64,000 bases of DNA from contig VYDH01000020.1 of NCBI GenBank assembly GCA_009843525.1, positions 143,742-207,741 of the forward strand, in the 5' to 3' direction. This document shows positions 45,749 through 55,486 of the stretch, piece by piece. Origin of the DNA: Acidimicrobiales bacterium. Lineage in GTDB: Bacteria > Actinomycetota > Acidimicrobiia > Acidimicrobiales > Poriferisodalaceae. Each line of letters begins with the position of its first letter. Within the stretch, counting starts at the first letter, position 1. Position numbers and translations under genes: made by a program. The notes under the pieces were generated by a model that saw nothing but the letters and a program-made list of their open reading frames with translations, was not told the DNA's origin and searched no databases.

Positions 45749-48141
45749 GTGAGCCTGCGAGTGCGTGTCACCACCGGCGACGACACGAAACCGTCTCCAG
45801 CCGCTGCGGTGACGGAACCTCCCACCCGGCTATCGGAGACTCGGGCCGCCGCAGCGACCACACCGCGGTCGAGTGCCGAACAGGCATCCGTTGCTGTGCG
45901 CCGCGTGCGCTGCTGGGGGGCCACGCCTGCGATCCGGTCGACGAGATCGATGAGCTGCCGCATCTGCCGGACGAAGTCTCCGCCGGAGGGCATCTGGTCG
46001 CCCGCTGCTTCGCCGTGCCACAGGTCGGTGTATGCCGTCCCGCCGGCCCAAGCGTGGGCAACTGCGAAGAACGACGCATCGGGCGGACGCGACGGCACCA
46101 CGCTGTGCTGTCGCTCAGTCGTGTTGATCTGCGACGCCAATTCGAACATGTGGGCTGCCCGCTCACGGGAGTCGTTGTCGGGATAGCGGGGCGGCGGCGG
46201 CGGTTGGCTGCTGCGATGTTCGTAGGTCAGCACCGACACCAAGCCGGCCAGTTGAGCGGGGGCCACGCCGTCGAAAACGCCGTCGCGCAAGCACAGCACG
46301 GTCAGCAGATCACACTCATGGAACACAGCCTTCAGGCAGTCGCCGGTTGCGGTCAGCGACCAGCCGTCGGCGCAGCCGAAGATGCTCAGCACCTCATTGG
46401 TGGCGTCGAGCTGACGGGACAGCCCTCCCTTGGCGAGCTTGATCCGATCCTTCAGACGGCTCACCCGTGCTCCCACGCGCTCGGCGTGGCGCTCCGCGTC
46501 GACGAGAGCCCGGTCCGTCCGGCGGTCGGCCGGTTTGCCTCGCCGGTGCCGACCCGAGCCCGATGACCTCCCGCGTGCCGGTGCATGCGACTGCGAACGG
46601 CCACGGCCGCCGCCCATCGACCGCAGCCGAGCGCGGGCCTCGCGCAATGCCCTGCGCTCCTCCTCGAGCTCCGCGGTCCACTGGCCGACCCGGCGATCAG
46701 CCCGCCATTGGGCGAACGACCGCTGCAACAGCTCGACTGCCTCGTCGTGCGTGCGACCGGCGATGAGGTTGGCAACCATGTTGTACGTCGGCCGGAATGA
46801 CGACTCCAGCTCGAAATCACCGCTCGCAACCAGGCGCGCCGTCTCGCCGAACGCCGTCTGCGGATGCCACAGCGTGTACGCGTAACCCGTCTCATCGATG
46901 CCGCGACGACCTGCACGACCGGTGAGCTGGGTGTACTCGCCCGGTGTCAGCAACGCGAAGCCCTCTCCCCGGAAGCGGCTGAGCTGCTCGATCACCACCG
47001 AGCGGGCAGGCATGTTCACGCCTACCGCCAGCGTTTCCGTTGCGAACACCACCGCCAGCAGTCCGGCGGAGAAGCACTCCTCGATGGCCTCCTTGAAGAC
47101 CGGTATCAGGCCTGCGTGATGAGCCGCGACACCGGCCGTGAGCTGCTCCAGCCACTCGTCGTAGCGGAGCGCGTCGAGGTCGCTCCCGTCGAGATCTGCC
47201 GTGTGCGCCGACGCGATCTGCCGGACGCGACGCTGCTGGGCGGCATCCAGAAACGACGCCCCGTCTGCGATGAGTGCCCCAGCAGCGTCGTCGCAGCCCT
47301 GGCGGGAGAACACAAACACGATTGCGGGCAACCGGGCGCTGGCTGCCAGATGCTCAATGATCTCCGAACGGCGCGGCCGAGCCGGTCGCGCACCTGCCCG
47401 GCGATGCCGGCGCTGGCCGCCGGACCGGGAACGTGCCTGCTCGACTATCCGTTCGATCTCGGGATTCGGGCGGCCGTCCCGCAGCGTCGGCAGATCCACC
47501 AAGTGGCGGCTCTGCCGTTCGTAGAGCAGGAATCGGTCCTCCAGAGGAACCGGCCGCTGCGAGCACACCACTGCGGTGCACCCGCCGGCGGTGGCTTCGA
47601 CCCATGATGCGAGCTCGTGGGCATTGCTGACTGTGGCCGACAGGCACACCAGTCGCATATGCCGCGGCGTGCTGATGATGACTTCCTCCCAAACCGCGCC
47701 CCGGTAGGGATCCTGCAAGTAGTGGACCTCATCCAGCACGGCCATGCCGAACTGGGCGATGTGCGGCGAACCGGCGTACATCATGTTGCGCAGCACTTCG
47801 GTGGTCATGACCACCACGTCGGCATCGGGACAGATGACGTTGTCGCCAGTGAGCAGGCCCACCCGTTCGGATCCCAGCCAGGAGCGCAGCTCGCGCAGCT
47901 TCTGGTTCGACAACGCCTTGGTCGGCGCGGTGTAGGCCACTCGCTTGCCGGCTTCGAGTGTCGCCGCGATCCCATACTCTGCAACGAGGGTCTTGCCCGA
48001 CGATGTCGGCGCAGCGACGAGCACCGAGTCGCCCCGATCCAGCGCCGCGAACGCCTCGGCCTGAAAACCGTCTGGCGAGATGCCCCGCGCAATCAGGAGA
48101 TCCGCGAACAGCGGTGGCACTAGGGGCCCGTTCGAGGTCAC
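45745..48141 (-). CDS. helY: Ski2/HelY-like DEAD/DEAH-box helicase
   Basis: A 798-residue superfamily 2 helicase: P-loop APTSSGKT (44-51), motif Ib TTEVLRNMMY, DEVH box (137-140), SAT motif LSATVSNAHELASW, and the C-domain blocks GLIPVFKEAIEECFSAGLLAVVFATETLAVGVNMP (in two motifs) and QLTGRAGRRGID. A long Arg/Gly-rich insertion lies near 510-550. Synteny helY-tatC-tatA matches other actinobacteria. The likely substrate is RNA, by homology to Ski2. It overlaps both neighbours by four bases. Confidence 0.92.
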   Translation of the reverse strand: MTSNGPLVPPLFADLLIARGISPDGFQAEAFAALDRGDSVLVAAPTSSGKTLVAEYGIAATLEAGKRVAYTAPTKALSNQKLRELRSWLGSERVGLLTGDNVICPDADVVVMTTEVLRNMMYAGSPHIAQFGMAVLDEVHYLQDPYRGAVWEEVIISTPRHMRLVCLSATVSNAHELASWVEATAGGCTAVVCSQRPVPLEDRFLLYERQSRHLVDLPTLRDGRPNPEIERIVEQARSRSGGQRRHRRAGARPARPRRSEIIEHLAASARLPAIVFVFSRQGCDDAAGALIADGASFLDAAQQRRVRQIASAHTADLDGSDLDALRYDEWLEQLTAGVAAHHAGLIPVFKEAIEECFSAGLLAVVFATETLAVGVNMPARSVVIEQLSRFRGEGFALLTPGEYTQLTGRAGRRGIDETGYAYTLWHPQTAFGETARLVASGDFELESSFRPTYNMVANLIAGRTHDEAVELLQRSFAQWRADRRVGQWTAELEEERRALREARARLRSMGGGRGRSQSHAPARGRSSGSGRHRRGKPADRRTDRALVDAERHAERVGARVSRLKDRIKLAKGGLSRQLDATNEVLSIFGCADGWSLTATGDCLKAVFHECDLLTVLCLRDGVFDGVAPAQLAGLVSVLTYEHRSSQPPPPPRYPDNDSRERAAHMFELASQINTTERQHSVVPSRPPDASFFAVAHAWAGGTAYTDLWHGEAAGDQMPSGGDFVRQMRQLIDLVDRIAGVAPQQRTRRTATDACSALDRGVVAAAARVSDSRVGGSVTAAAGDGFVSSPVVTRTRRLT

Positions 48142-48983
48142 GACGTGTGTCCGGACGCAGCGGCACCCTGGTCGCTTTCCTCCGGCGATCGGCGGAATCG
48201 GCGCCGCAGCGGGGGTTCACCGCTGCGGCGGCGGAGTATCAGGTAGCCGACCAGGATCGAAAGCTCGTAGAACACATACAGCGGCACCGACAACGCCGCT
48301 AGCGTGATCGGGTCGCCGGAGGGCGTGATGATCGCTGCGCCAGCCACGATGCCGACGATGGCGTAGCGGCGGGCTCGATTCAGCTGCCGCGGCTCGACGA
48401 TGCCGGCGAGCTGGGCGAAGATCAGCACGATCGGGAACTCGAACCCGATGCCGAAGGCCAGCATCATGAACGTCACCAATCCGAGGTAGGCACCGGGTCC
48501 GAGAAGCGGGTCGACCGCGTCGCCGCTGACGGCGATCAGGAAGTCCAGGGCTCGTTCGAAGGTGAAGTACGCCAGGACCGCACCAGCCGAGAACAGCACA
48601 AACCCCGCAATCACGAACGGGATCGCCCACCGCTTCTCCCGGCGATCGAGCGCCGGTGTGATGAACCTCCACAGGTGCCACAGCAGCACCGGCATGGCCA
48701 GCACTACGCCTAGGTACGCCGACACCTTGATGCGAGTGCGGAATCCCTCCAAGGGCGCGGTGATCACCAAGCTGCACGGGCGGTTGATCTCCTGGGCTTC
48801 CAGCACATTGCAGTACGGCGGCAGGAAGACCTCGCGGAGCAGCCAGTCATAGACGATCAGCCCCACGACCATGCCGAGCCCGATGGCCACGATGCTCCAG
48901 ATGAGCCGGTTCCGCAGCTCGGCGACGTGATCCCAGAAACCCATCACCTCCGGCCGGGGCCGGCGGCGCCATCGAAGCCTCAC
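48138..48983 (-). CDS. tatC: Twin-arginine translocase subunit TatC
   Basis: A 281-residue inner-membrane protein with six hydrophobic segments. It opens with MGFWDHVAELRNRLIWS, the conserved cytoplasmic start of TatC, and has the F-x-E-x-P-type loop GFEFPIVLIFAQLAG before TM4. It forms the receptor for folded, twin-arginine signal proteins. It is translated from GTGA overlaps with tatA upstream and helY downstream. Confidence 0.95.
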   Translation of the reverse strand: MRLRWRRRPRPEVMGFWDHVAELRNRLIWSIVAIGLGMVVGLIVYDWLLREVFLPPYCNVLEAQEINRPCSLVITAPLEGFRTRIKVSAYLGVVLAMPVLLWHLWRFITPALDRREKRWAIPFVIAGFVLFSAGAVLAYFTFERALDFLIAVSGDAVDPLLGPGAYLGLVTFMMLAFGIGFEFPIVLIFAQLAGIVEPRQLNRARRYAIVGIVAGAAIITPSGDPITLAALSVPLYVFYELSILVGYLILRRRSGEPPLRRRFRRSPEESDQGAAASGHTS

Positions 48984-49291
48984 GCAGCGCCGTCTCTGGT
49001 CACGCCATCGCCGGCCGGCCCCGCAGCATCAGGCTGCTCGTTGTCGGCCTGGTCACCCTCCGGCTCTGCCTCTGGGTCTTCTGGCGCAGGGGGCCGGGCG
49101 GGCGGCGATGCGGGTTCGACTATCGGCGGTGAGATCGTGGCATCCATTTCCTGGCGGACGGTGGTCGAGAAGTCGCGCACCTGTCGGAAGGCGCGGCCGA
49201 TGCCCCGGATTGCGCCCGGCAGCCGCTTAGGGCCGAGCACGATCAACGCCACGAGCACGATGATCAGCACCTCGTTGGGCTGCAGGCTCAC
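48980..49291 (-). CDS. tatA: Sec-independent translocase TatA/TatB-like subunit
   Basis: A 103-residue protein with one N-terminal membrane helix (EVLIIVLVALIVLGPKRLP), the amphipathic helix RGIGRAFRQVRDFSTTV and an acidic, Pro-rich tail. The LGPKRLP hinge is characteristic of TatA/TatB. The Glu before the helix would also allow a TatB role. GTG 49291 is the start that places the helix at the N-terminus; the longer frame upstream has no conserved sequence. Confidence 0.88.
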   Translation of the reverse strand: MSLQPNEVLIIVLVALIVLGPKRLPGAIRGIGRAFRQVRDFSTTVRQEMDATISPPIVEPASPPARPPAPEDPEAEPEGDQADNEQPDAAGPAGDGVTRDGAA

Positions 49292-49370
49292 GGCTCGATG
49301 GTAGAACCCCAGCCCCGCGCGGCGGTTCTGTGCCGCGCACGCGCGCCCGTGTGCAGCGACTGCTAACGCA

Positions 49371-49649
49371 TCAGAAGGGCAGCGCCCGACGCGTGACCCA
49401 CCGTACCGCCATGCCGAGCGCCCGCTCGGCAGTGGCCTGGCGCAGCGACGGCACGTCAAGGCTGTCGATTGCAGCGCGCGCTCGCATCACGTCGCCGCGC
49501 ACAGCCGCTGCGACGTCTGCAATGGACGCCAGGCTCTGGGCCGTCGCCCGCAGCTCCATCGCCAGCCGTCGGATCATGACGATGCTGACCACGGTGAGCA
49601 CACCGAAGGCAACGATGGGCAACAGCCATATCGCCGGCACAAGTGGCAC
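49371..49649 (-). CDS. Small single-pass membrane protein, function unknown
   Basis: A 92-residue protein: one N-terminal membrane helix (AIWLLPIVAFGVLTVVSIVMI) then a helical cytoplasmic part rich in Ala and Arg that could form a coiled coil (ATAQSLASIADVAAAVRGDV). No family is recognised. It starts with GTG only 9 bases from the divergent phosphodiesterase gene and lies 79 bases upstream of tatA on the same strand. Confidence 0.55.
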   Translation of the reverse strand: MPLVPAIWLLPIVAFGVLTVVSIVMIRRLAMELRATAQSLASIADVAAAVRGDVMRARAAIDSLDVPSLRQATAERALGMAVRWVTRRALPF

Positions 49650-49658
49650 GATAGAGGT

Positions 49659-50420
49659 GTGTGCCCTTCGCCGTTGCCGTCACTGCGCACGCCTCCGATC
49701 GCGTTCGCGCACCGTGGCGGGCGAGCCCACGGCGCCGACAATGCTCTCGACACATTCGCCCTGGCCCTCGACATGGGCGCAACCGGCCTCGAGACCGATG
49801 TCTGGCTGAGCCAAGACGGTCACCCCATGCTGGACCATGACGGCGTCGCTTGGCACCGGGGCGTGCGCCGTGCCTTCAGCTCGTTGCAACGGGAGCGCAT
49901 CGGTGACGACATTCCCACGCTCGCGGACATGTACCAGACGTGCGGCACCGACTTCGAACTGTCAGTCGATCTCAAGGACCCGACAGCAGCAGACGCGGTG
50001 ATCTCCGCTGCCCGTGCCGCGGGCGCGGAGGACCGCCTATGGCTGTGCCACGGCGACTGGGATCTGCTGGTCGACCTGCGCGGACGCACTTCTGCCCGCA
50101 TCGTCGATTCGACGCGGGTGCGGCGCATGAAGGAGGGCCCGGAGCGTCGGGCTGCGGCGATGGCCGATGCCGGCATCGATGCCGTCAACCTTCCCGCAAA
50201 GGACTGGACGGGCGGCCTCGCGGCGCTGTTCCACCGATTCGAGCGGCTCTGCTTCGGCTGGGATGTGCAGCACACCCGCTTGACGGCGGCGCTGCGGGAC
50301 ATGGGCCTCGACGGCCTGTACGGCGATCACGTCGACCGCTTGCTTGCCGGCCTCGACTCATCGAAGACACCAAGCGGCTCCGCCCCTGCGGACGACTTGT
50401 GCGAGACACAGCCCGCCTGA
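49659..50420 (+). CDS. Glycerophosphodiester phosphodiesterase family protein
   Basis: A 253-residue TIM-barrel phosphodiesterase. The catalytic HRGG (residues 18-21) and the metal motif GLETDVWLSQDGHPMLDHD are present. Two positions differ from the usual family: ADNA stands where PENT is expected, and LSVDLKD replaces the Glu of the E-x-K strand by Asp. It should release glycerol-3-phosphate from lipid head-group diesters, but the changes may alter metal use or substrate. It starts with GTG, divergent from the small membrane-protein gene. Confidence 0.85.
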   Translation: MCPSPLPSLRTPPIAFAHRGGRAHGADNALDTFALALDMGATGLETDVWLSQDGHPMLDHDGVAWHRGVRRAFSSLQRERIGDDIPTLADMYQTCGTDFELSVDLKDPTAADAVISAARAAGAEDRLWLCHGDWDLLVDLRGRTSARIVDSTRVRRMKEGPERRAAAMADAGIDAVNLPAKDWTGGLAALFHRFERLCFGWDVQHTRLTAALRDMGLDGLYGDHVDRLLAGLDSSKTPSGSAPADDLCETQPA

Positions 50421-50452
50421 CTGTGCCCGGCGCTGATCACGGCGCCGGAGAT

Positions 50453-51055
50453 CTACAAGCCGCCGAGCCGCGTGGGGGGCCAGAAACGCGCGAATGCTCT
50501 GCCGACGATTTCGTTCTCAGGGATCGCGCCGAAGACGCGGCTGTCCTGGCTCGAGCGGCGGTTGTCGCCCATGACGAACACGTATCCGGCAGGCACCAGC
50601 ACTGGGCCGAAGTCGCGCGTGTACACCTCGGTAGACAAGTAATGCTCATCCACTGGCGATCCGTCGATGATGAGCCGGCCATTCACTGCTTCGACCTGCT
50701 GGCCGCCCACGGCGACGACGCGCTTGATGAGCTCCGCTGTCTGCGCCGGCTGCATCGAGGGCGGGGTCCGGAAGACGACCACGTCACCGGGTTCGGGATC
50801 CCCGATGCGGTAGCTGAGCTTGGAAACCAGCAGCCGATCCCCGATCTCGAGCACGGGTTCCATCGACTCAGATGGAATGTAGAAGGCGGCGATGAGAAAC
50901 GTCCGCATCAGCAGCGCGAGCGTCACCGCGGCCAGCAGCACCCAGGTCCACGACAGCAGGCTGCGCGTGCGCCGGCTCATAACCCGCCGAACGCGAGGCG
51001 GCCGAGGCGGCGGCAGATCCTCGGGTTCGCGCCCGGCGTCGTCAGGACGGCTCAT
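50453..51055 (-). CDS. lepB: Signal peptidase I
   Basis: A 200-residue membrane protease. After a Pro/Arg-rich cytoplasmic start and one membrane helix (LLSWTWVLLAAVTLALLMRTF) come the catalytic Ser in IPSESMEP, the catalytic Lys in LIKRVVAVGGQ and the box GYVFVMGDNRRSSQDSR. It cleaves signal peptides outside the membrane. ATG 51055 overlaps the upstream DUF3866 stop (ATGA), which fixes the start. Confidence 0.95.
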   Translation of the reverse strand: MSRPDDAGREPEDLPPPRPPRVRRVMSRRTRSLLSWTWVLLAAVTLALLMRTFLIAAFYIPSESMEPVLEIGDRLLVSKLSYRIGDPEPGDVVVFRTPPSMQPAQTAELIKRVVAVGGQQVEAVNGRLIIDGSPVDEHYLSTEVYTRDFGPVLVPAGYVFVMGDNRRSSQDSRVFGAIPENEIVGRAFARFWPPTRLGGL

Positions 51056-52173
51056 GCCGCTGCCGCCAACCAGGCCGCTGCGGCACCCAGCCATGAACAT
51101 GCATACCGGTCATCCGCCAGCGAGCGGCCCATGGTCGTGACGCTGAGGCCACTGCGGGCAAGAGCATCGGCAACCGGGAGCGGCGTCATGCCGACAGCTT
51201 GCTGCCCCAAGGCCTCGATCCATACGACATCGCCCGCCGCTTCGTCAGCCGTCGGAGCCGTCGGCGTCGGCACGACCGTCCGGACGGGTGCCAGCGCTGC
51301 CATCGCCCGAGTGTGATGGCTCACGCCGCGGTGTCGCGCGCGCTCATCGACCGACGATGCACGTGCAGCCAGCGCTGTCGCCGCCCCGAGTGCGTCCAGC
51401 ACGGCTGCGTGGCCGACGAGATCCAGGGCTGAAAAACCCAGTGGACTCGCCGTACCGATGTGCCCCAGGCCCGGAGACACCACGATGCGGTCGATGCCCT
51501 GTTCCACCAGGGCCGTAACGCCAGAGGCGACAGTCACCGCCTCGATCGGTGCGCCGAATGCCTGTCCGGCGCTGACGGCCGTGACAATCACTCCTCGCTC
51601 CAGGCACGCTGCCGCGAGATCGCTCAGCACAAACGGCAGTGCTCCCCCGTCGGTCATGACATAGCCCGGCGCTTCGCCCACGGCAGCGCGAACCGTGGCC
51701 GCCAGCGCCAAGGCATGGCTGTGAAGCACGCTGAACACCACCCGCACTCCGCGCAGCGATGGCGGTGATGGCACCGAGGTTCCGGGGTCGCTGATCTCGG
51801 CTGGATCGGCCTCGGCACCATCGAACGCGGCGTCCCCCGAGGTTGGCGAGATCGCCGCCGGTGAACCGCCTGCTTCCTCGAATGCTTCGACGGGCAACTG
51901 CTCGCCGAGATAACGAGCCTTCATGACCCGGCCCCGCAGCTCTGGTCTGCCTGCGAACGGCAACGTGAGGTTCGTGTGCACGACATGTGCCCCGCCAGTG
52001 CCAAGGCCGAGATCCACTGCCGATGTATTCACGAGCAGCTCGTCGCCGACCCTGATCGGGCCGCACAGCTCCGTGAGCGCGTATGCCTCGCTGCCGTCGG
52101 ACAAGGTCATCCGAGCTAGCCCGGGCCGCACGTCACCCACCTCGGCCGCTCGCAGGCGCGCAAAGCGCGGCAT
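51052..52173 (-). CDS. DUF3866 family protein
   Basis: A 373-residue protein with the family's opening block ELLVNTSAVDLGLGTGGAHVVHTNL and the later GVRVVFSVLHSHALALAATVRAA, AVSAGQAFGAPIEAVTVASG and SPGLGHIGTASPLGFSALD. Gly-rich loops suggest a nucleotide- or sugar-binding fold. The function is not known to me. It lies between pafA and lepB on the same strand and is coupled to lepB. Confidence 0.8.
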   Translation of the reverse strand: MPRFARLRAAEVGDVRPGLARMTLSDGSEAYALTELCGPIRVGDELLVNTSAVDLGLGTGGAHVVHTNLTLPFAGRPELRGRVMKARYLGEQLPVEAFEEAGGSPAAISPTSGDAAFDGAEADPAEISDPGTSVPSPPSLRGVRVVFSVLHSHALALAATVRAAVGEAPGYVMTDGGALPFVLSDLAAACLERGVIVTAVSAGQAFGAPIEAVTVASGVTALVEQGIDRIVVSPGLGHIGTASPLGFSALDLVGHAAVLDALGAATALAARASSVDERARHRGVSHHTRAMAALAPVRTVVPTPTAPTADEAAGDVVWIEALGQQAVGMTPLPVADALARSGLSVTTMGRSLADDRYACSWLGAAAAWLAAAA

Positions 52174-52223
52174 CTGCTGCTTTCAGCCAGCTGAGCGCCG
52201 GCGCACACGGACCGCGGTGCGCA

Positions 52224-53591
52224 TCACAGCGACTCGATCAGCTTGTCGACACGCTCGTCGTGGGAACGGAACGGGTCCTTGCACAACACGGTCCGCTGAG
52301 CCTGGTCGTTGAGCTTCAGATGCACCCAGTCGACGGTGTAGTCACGGCGCCGAGCCTTGGCCTCGCGCACGAACGCCCCGCGCAGCCGGGCTCTCGTCGT
52401 CTGGGGCGCTTCCTCCGTGGCCCGACGCACATCTGCGTCATCCAGCACTCGCTCCACCAGGCCGCGCCGCTGCATCACATAGAAGACGCCTCGCGTCGAG
52501 TGGACGTGGTGATACTGGAGGTCCAGCAGTGCAATGTGAGGGTCGTCGAAGCCGACTTCAGCGCGGTCGGCATAACTCGTGAGCAGCTTGTGCTTGATGA
52601 CCCAGTCCACCTCGCGGTCGAGCTGCAGCGGGTCGTCAGCGATGACCGTCATCACGTGCTCCCACATCTGCAGAGCACGCGACTCCTCCTCGGTGAGATC
52701 GTTCGTCTCGGCAAAGCGCAGGGCTCGTTCCAGGTACTCCGACTGGATGTCGAATGCGCTCACTTCACGCCCATTGGCCAAGCGCACCTTGCGTCTGCAG
52801 GTGATGTCGTGACTGATCTCGCGAATCGCCCGGATCGGGTTCTCCAGCGTCATGTCCCGCAGCACCACGGCGGGATCCTCAAGCATGCGCAGCATGAGCG
52901 CGGCCGCGCCGATCTTGAGGAATGACGTGTATTCGCTCATGTTCGAGTCCCCGACGATGACGTGCAGACGCCGGAAGCGCTCCGCATCGGCGTGCGGCTC
53001 GTCGCGGGTGTTGATGATCGGACGGCTGCGGGTGGTCGCGCTCGACACGCTCTCCCAGATGTGCTCCGCCCGCTGGGTAATGCAATACCGTGCGCCCTTG
53101 GCCGTGTTGAGCACCTTGCCTGCGCCGGCGTAGATCTGCCGAGTCACCAGGAACGGGATCAGCACCTCGGCGTAATTCGAGAAGTCGTCTGCACGACTGG
53201 TCAGGTAGTTCTCGTGGCACCCGTAGCTGTTGCCGGCAGAGTCGGTGTTGTTCTTGAACAGGAAGATCGTGCCGTTGAACGCCTCCTCGGCCAGTCGCTC
53301 GGTGGCGCTGGCGACGAGCTGTTCGAGAATCCGCTCGCCTGCACGGTCGTGGCACACCACGTCATAGACGGAATCGCACTCGGGCGTGGCGTACTCGGGA
53401 TGGCTGCCGACGTCGAGATACAGGCGCGCCCCGTTTGCCAGGAACACATTGCTGGATCGCCCCCACGACACCACCCGACGGAACAGGTAGCGCGCCACCT
53501 CATCGGGGCTGAGGCGCCGTTGTCCCCGCAGTGTGCACGTGACGCCGTACTCGTTCTCGACACCCATGATGCGCCGCTGCACGGCGCTCAC
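52224..53591 (-). CDS. pafA: Pup-protein ligase PafA
   Basis: A 455-residue carboxylate-amine ligase of the glutamine-synthetase-like fold. MGVENEYG (metal Glu), [17 protein letters not shown] (catalytic Asp in YLD) and [19 protein letters not shown] are diagnostic. It uses ATP to join the C-terminal Glu of Pup to lysines of target proteins. The GTG start gives [10 protein letters not shown], and the internal ATG at IMGVENEYG is a possible alternative. It follows prcA by 12 bases. Confidence 0.96.
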   Translation of the reverse strand: MSAVQRRIMGVENEYGVTCTLRGQRRLSPDEVARYLFRRVVSWGRSSNVFLANGARLYLDVGSHPEYATPECDSVYDVVCHDRAGERILEQLVASATERLAEEAFNGTIFLFKNNTDSAGNSYGCHENYLTSRADDFSNYAEVLIPFLVTRQIYAGAGKVLNTAKGARYCITQRAEHIWESVSSATTRSRPIINTRDEPHADAERFRRLHVIVGDSNMSEYTSFLKIGAAALMLRMLEDPAVVLRDMTLENPIRAIREISHDITCRRKVRLANGREVSAFDIQSEYLERALRFAETNDLTEEESRALQMWEHVMTVIADDPLQLDREVDWVIKHKLLTSYADRAEVGFDDPHIALLDLQYHHVHSTRGVFYVMQRRGLVERVLDDADVRRATEEAPQTTRARLRGAFVREAKARRRDYTVDWVHLKLNDQAQRTVLCKDPFRSHDERVDKLIESL

Positions 53592-53603
53592 CGTAGTTCC
53601 GAT

Positions 53604-54326
53604 CTAGGAATCTTCCTGATCGGAGTCGTCGTCGCCGAGGGCGGCCGCCACCTCGTCGTCCTCGAGACGCCGGAAGCACCGGCGGCGGTGGGTTGCGTCT
53701 TCGAAGTTCGACTCGAGCAAGGCCACCTCGAGATCCGGTGCAGCGATCTCACGCTCGGGCCCGGCGAGCGCTGCGCGAGCCAGCCGGATGGCAGCGTCGG
53801 CATCGAGTTCGGGGTCGTAGCCCTCGGCCACTCGCTCGCGCACCGCGTCGGCATCGCCTCCGATGCAGCAGTACGCCTCCTCGTCCATGACGGTTCCGTC
53901 GTACTGGATCCGGTAGAGCTGGTTGGCCTCGTCGCCGCTTCCCACCTCCACCACCACGATCTCGACCTCGAGCGGCTTGAGCTCATGGGTGAAGAACTGC
54001 CCGAGCATCTGCGCGTACTGGTTGGCGAGACTCCGAGCTTCCACGTCTGAACGCGAATACTGGTATCCCTTCAGCTCAGCGTGGCGGACACCCGCGATGC
54101 GCAGCTGGTCGAACTCGATGTAACGGCCCACGCCGCCGAAGGCGATCCGGTCATAAATCTCTGACACCTTGCGCAGCGTTGCGCTGGCGTTCTCCGCCAC
54201 CAGGGCGATGCCGTCGCCGTATTCCAGCGTCACCAGCGAGCGCCCCCGGGCGATTCCCTTGCGGGCGTAGTCGGCCCGGTCCTGCATGAGCTGCTCGGGA
54301 CTGACGTACATCCCGGGCATGCTCAT
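53604..54326 (-). CDS. prcA: 20S proteasome alpha subunit
   Basis: A 240-residue alpha subunit with the standard N-terminus MYVSPEQLMQDRADYARKGIARGRS that gates the pore, then YGDGIALVAENASATLRKV. It has no active-site Thr, as expected, and ends in an acidic tail. It forms the outer rings of the core particle. ATG 54326 overlaps the prcB stop (ATGA), which fixes the start. Confidence 0.96.
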   Translation of the reverse strand: MSMPGMYVSPEQLMQDRADYARKGIARGRSLVTLEYGDGIALVAENASATLRKVSEIYDRIAFGGVGRYIEFDQLRIAGVRHAELKGYQYSRSDVEARSLANQYAQMLGQFFTHELKPLEVEIVVVEVGSGDEANQLYRIQYDGTVMDEEAYCCIGGDADAVRERVAEGYDPELDADAAIRLARAALAGPEREIAAPDLEVALLESNFEDATHRRRCFRRLEDDEVAAALGDDDSDQEDS

Positions 54327-55213
54327 GACAGCACCTCGCTGCGGCTGCCTCCGGCGGAACTGGGATCGCCGCTGGCTGAGTCGGAGCGGGCCGCACCCCC
54401 GCTGCTGCCGCCCGAGAGTTCGGCTTGCAGCGCAGCGAAGACTTCCCCTGACTCGGTGTCGCTGAGCTGCCGGAAGCCGTCGCTGCCAATGGCTGCGAGC
54501 ACCGGGTAGATGCCTCGTACTGGATCGGGACCGCCGGTGGCGCTGTCCTCGTCGGCGGCATGCCACAACGCCTGCACACCGAGCGCGAGTGCCTCCGACT
54601 CGATCAAATCGTCGCGGAAGCCGAGTTTCAAGACCGTCCCTGCGTGCAGGCTGCCCGAGCCGGCCGTGGCGTAGTCCTGCTCTTCGTAGCGGCCGCCTGT
54701 TACGTCGTACTGGAAGAGCCTGCCTCTCCCGTCGGCGGGGTCGAATCCGGCGAAGATGGGCACCACCGGAAGGCCGCGCATCGCCTGGGGCAGGTGTGCC
54801 CGCAGCATCTCGGCCAGCTGGTTCGCCTTGCCCTCCAGGCTCAGCGGCTTGCCTTCGATCTTCTCGTAGTACTCGAGCTGCAGCTGGAAGAGGCGGACCA
54901 TCTGCACGGCCGGGCCTGCGGCACCGGCAATGGCCACCGCCGAATAGGAGTCGGCAGGGAAGACCTTGCGCATGTCTCGGTGACTGATGAGGTTCCCGCT
55001 GGTGGCCCGCCGATCACCCGCGACAACCACTCCGTCAGAGCTGCGCACGGCCAGAACAGTGGTGGCGTGAGAACTCTCAAGGGAGCCGAAAGCCCCCTCA
55101 GCGGCAGGAACCTGCGCGAACCCGGCAAATGGCTCGCTGCCCGTGCGCCGCAGCAGTTCGAGGAAGCTCGCCCCCGGGTCGTCGCCTGGGGCGAAGAAGG
55201 GCATGGGGGTCAC
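54323..55213 (-). CDS. prcB: 20S proteasome beta subunit
   Basis: A 296-residue precursor. The propeptide of 50 residues ends at SSHA, and the mature enzyme begins with catalytic Thr51 in TTVLAVRSSDGVVVAGDRRAT, with Asp, Lys (RKVFPAD) and the SGS motif (AGSGSLHAGTVLK) in place. It hydrolyses pupylated proteins inside the chamber. The GTG start overlaps the pup stop (GTGA). The C-terminus is a Ser/Gly-rich extension. Confidence 0.96.
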   Translation of the reverse strand: MTPMPFFAPGDDPGASFLELLRRTGSEPFAGFAQVPAAEGAFGSLESSHATTVLAVRSSDGVVVAGDRRATSGNLISHRDMRKVFPADSYSAVAIAGAAGPAVQMVRLFQLQLEYYEKIEGKPLSLEGKANQLAEMLRAHLPQAMRGLPVVPIFAGFDPADGRGRLFQYDVTGGRYEEQDYATAGSGSLHAGTVLKLGFRDDLIESEALALGVQALWHAADEDSATGGPDPVRGIYPVLAAIGSDGFRQLSDTESGEVFAALQAELSGGSSGGAARSDSASGDPSSAGGSRSEVLS

Positions 55214-55401
55214 TCGCCGCCCTTCTGCACGTAGTTCTTCACGAACTCCTCGGCATTGGTCTCGAGCACATCGTCGATCTCGTCGAGCAGGTCGTCGAGT
55301 TCGGCTTTCAGTTCGGTCGCCCCCTCAGACGAGGTGTCCTGCTGTGCGGGACTCTCGGTTTCCCTGGGAGCCGACCGTCGCATCTGCTCGCGTTCTGCCA
55401 T
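55210..55401 (-). CDS. pup: Prokaryotic ubiquitin-like protein Pup, ending in GGE
   Basis: A 63-residue disordered, acidic protein with the helix-forming core ELDDLLDEIDDVLETNAEEF and the C-terminus VQKGGE. Most actinobacterial Pups end in GGQ and need deamidation by Dop before ligation; this one already carries Glu. ATG 55401 has a strong GGAGGAGG ribosome site. It is coupled to prcB. Longer open frames upstream are shadows of dop. Confidence 0.96.
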   Translation of the reverse strand: MAEREQMRRSAPRETESPAQQDTSSEGATELKAELDDLLDEIDDVLETNAEEFVKNYVQKGGE

Positions 55402-55486
55402 CTCGGGCCTCCTCCGGTGTCGATTGCTTGGGTCTCGAATGCGTGAGAGTTCCGATTGCCGCCTGCGTTCGAGGCTGAACCTGCGG

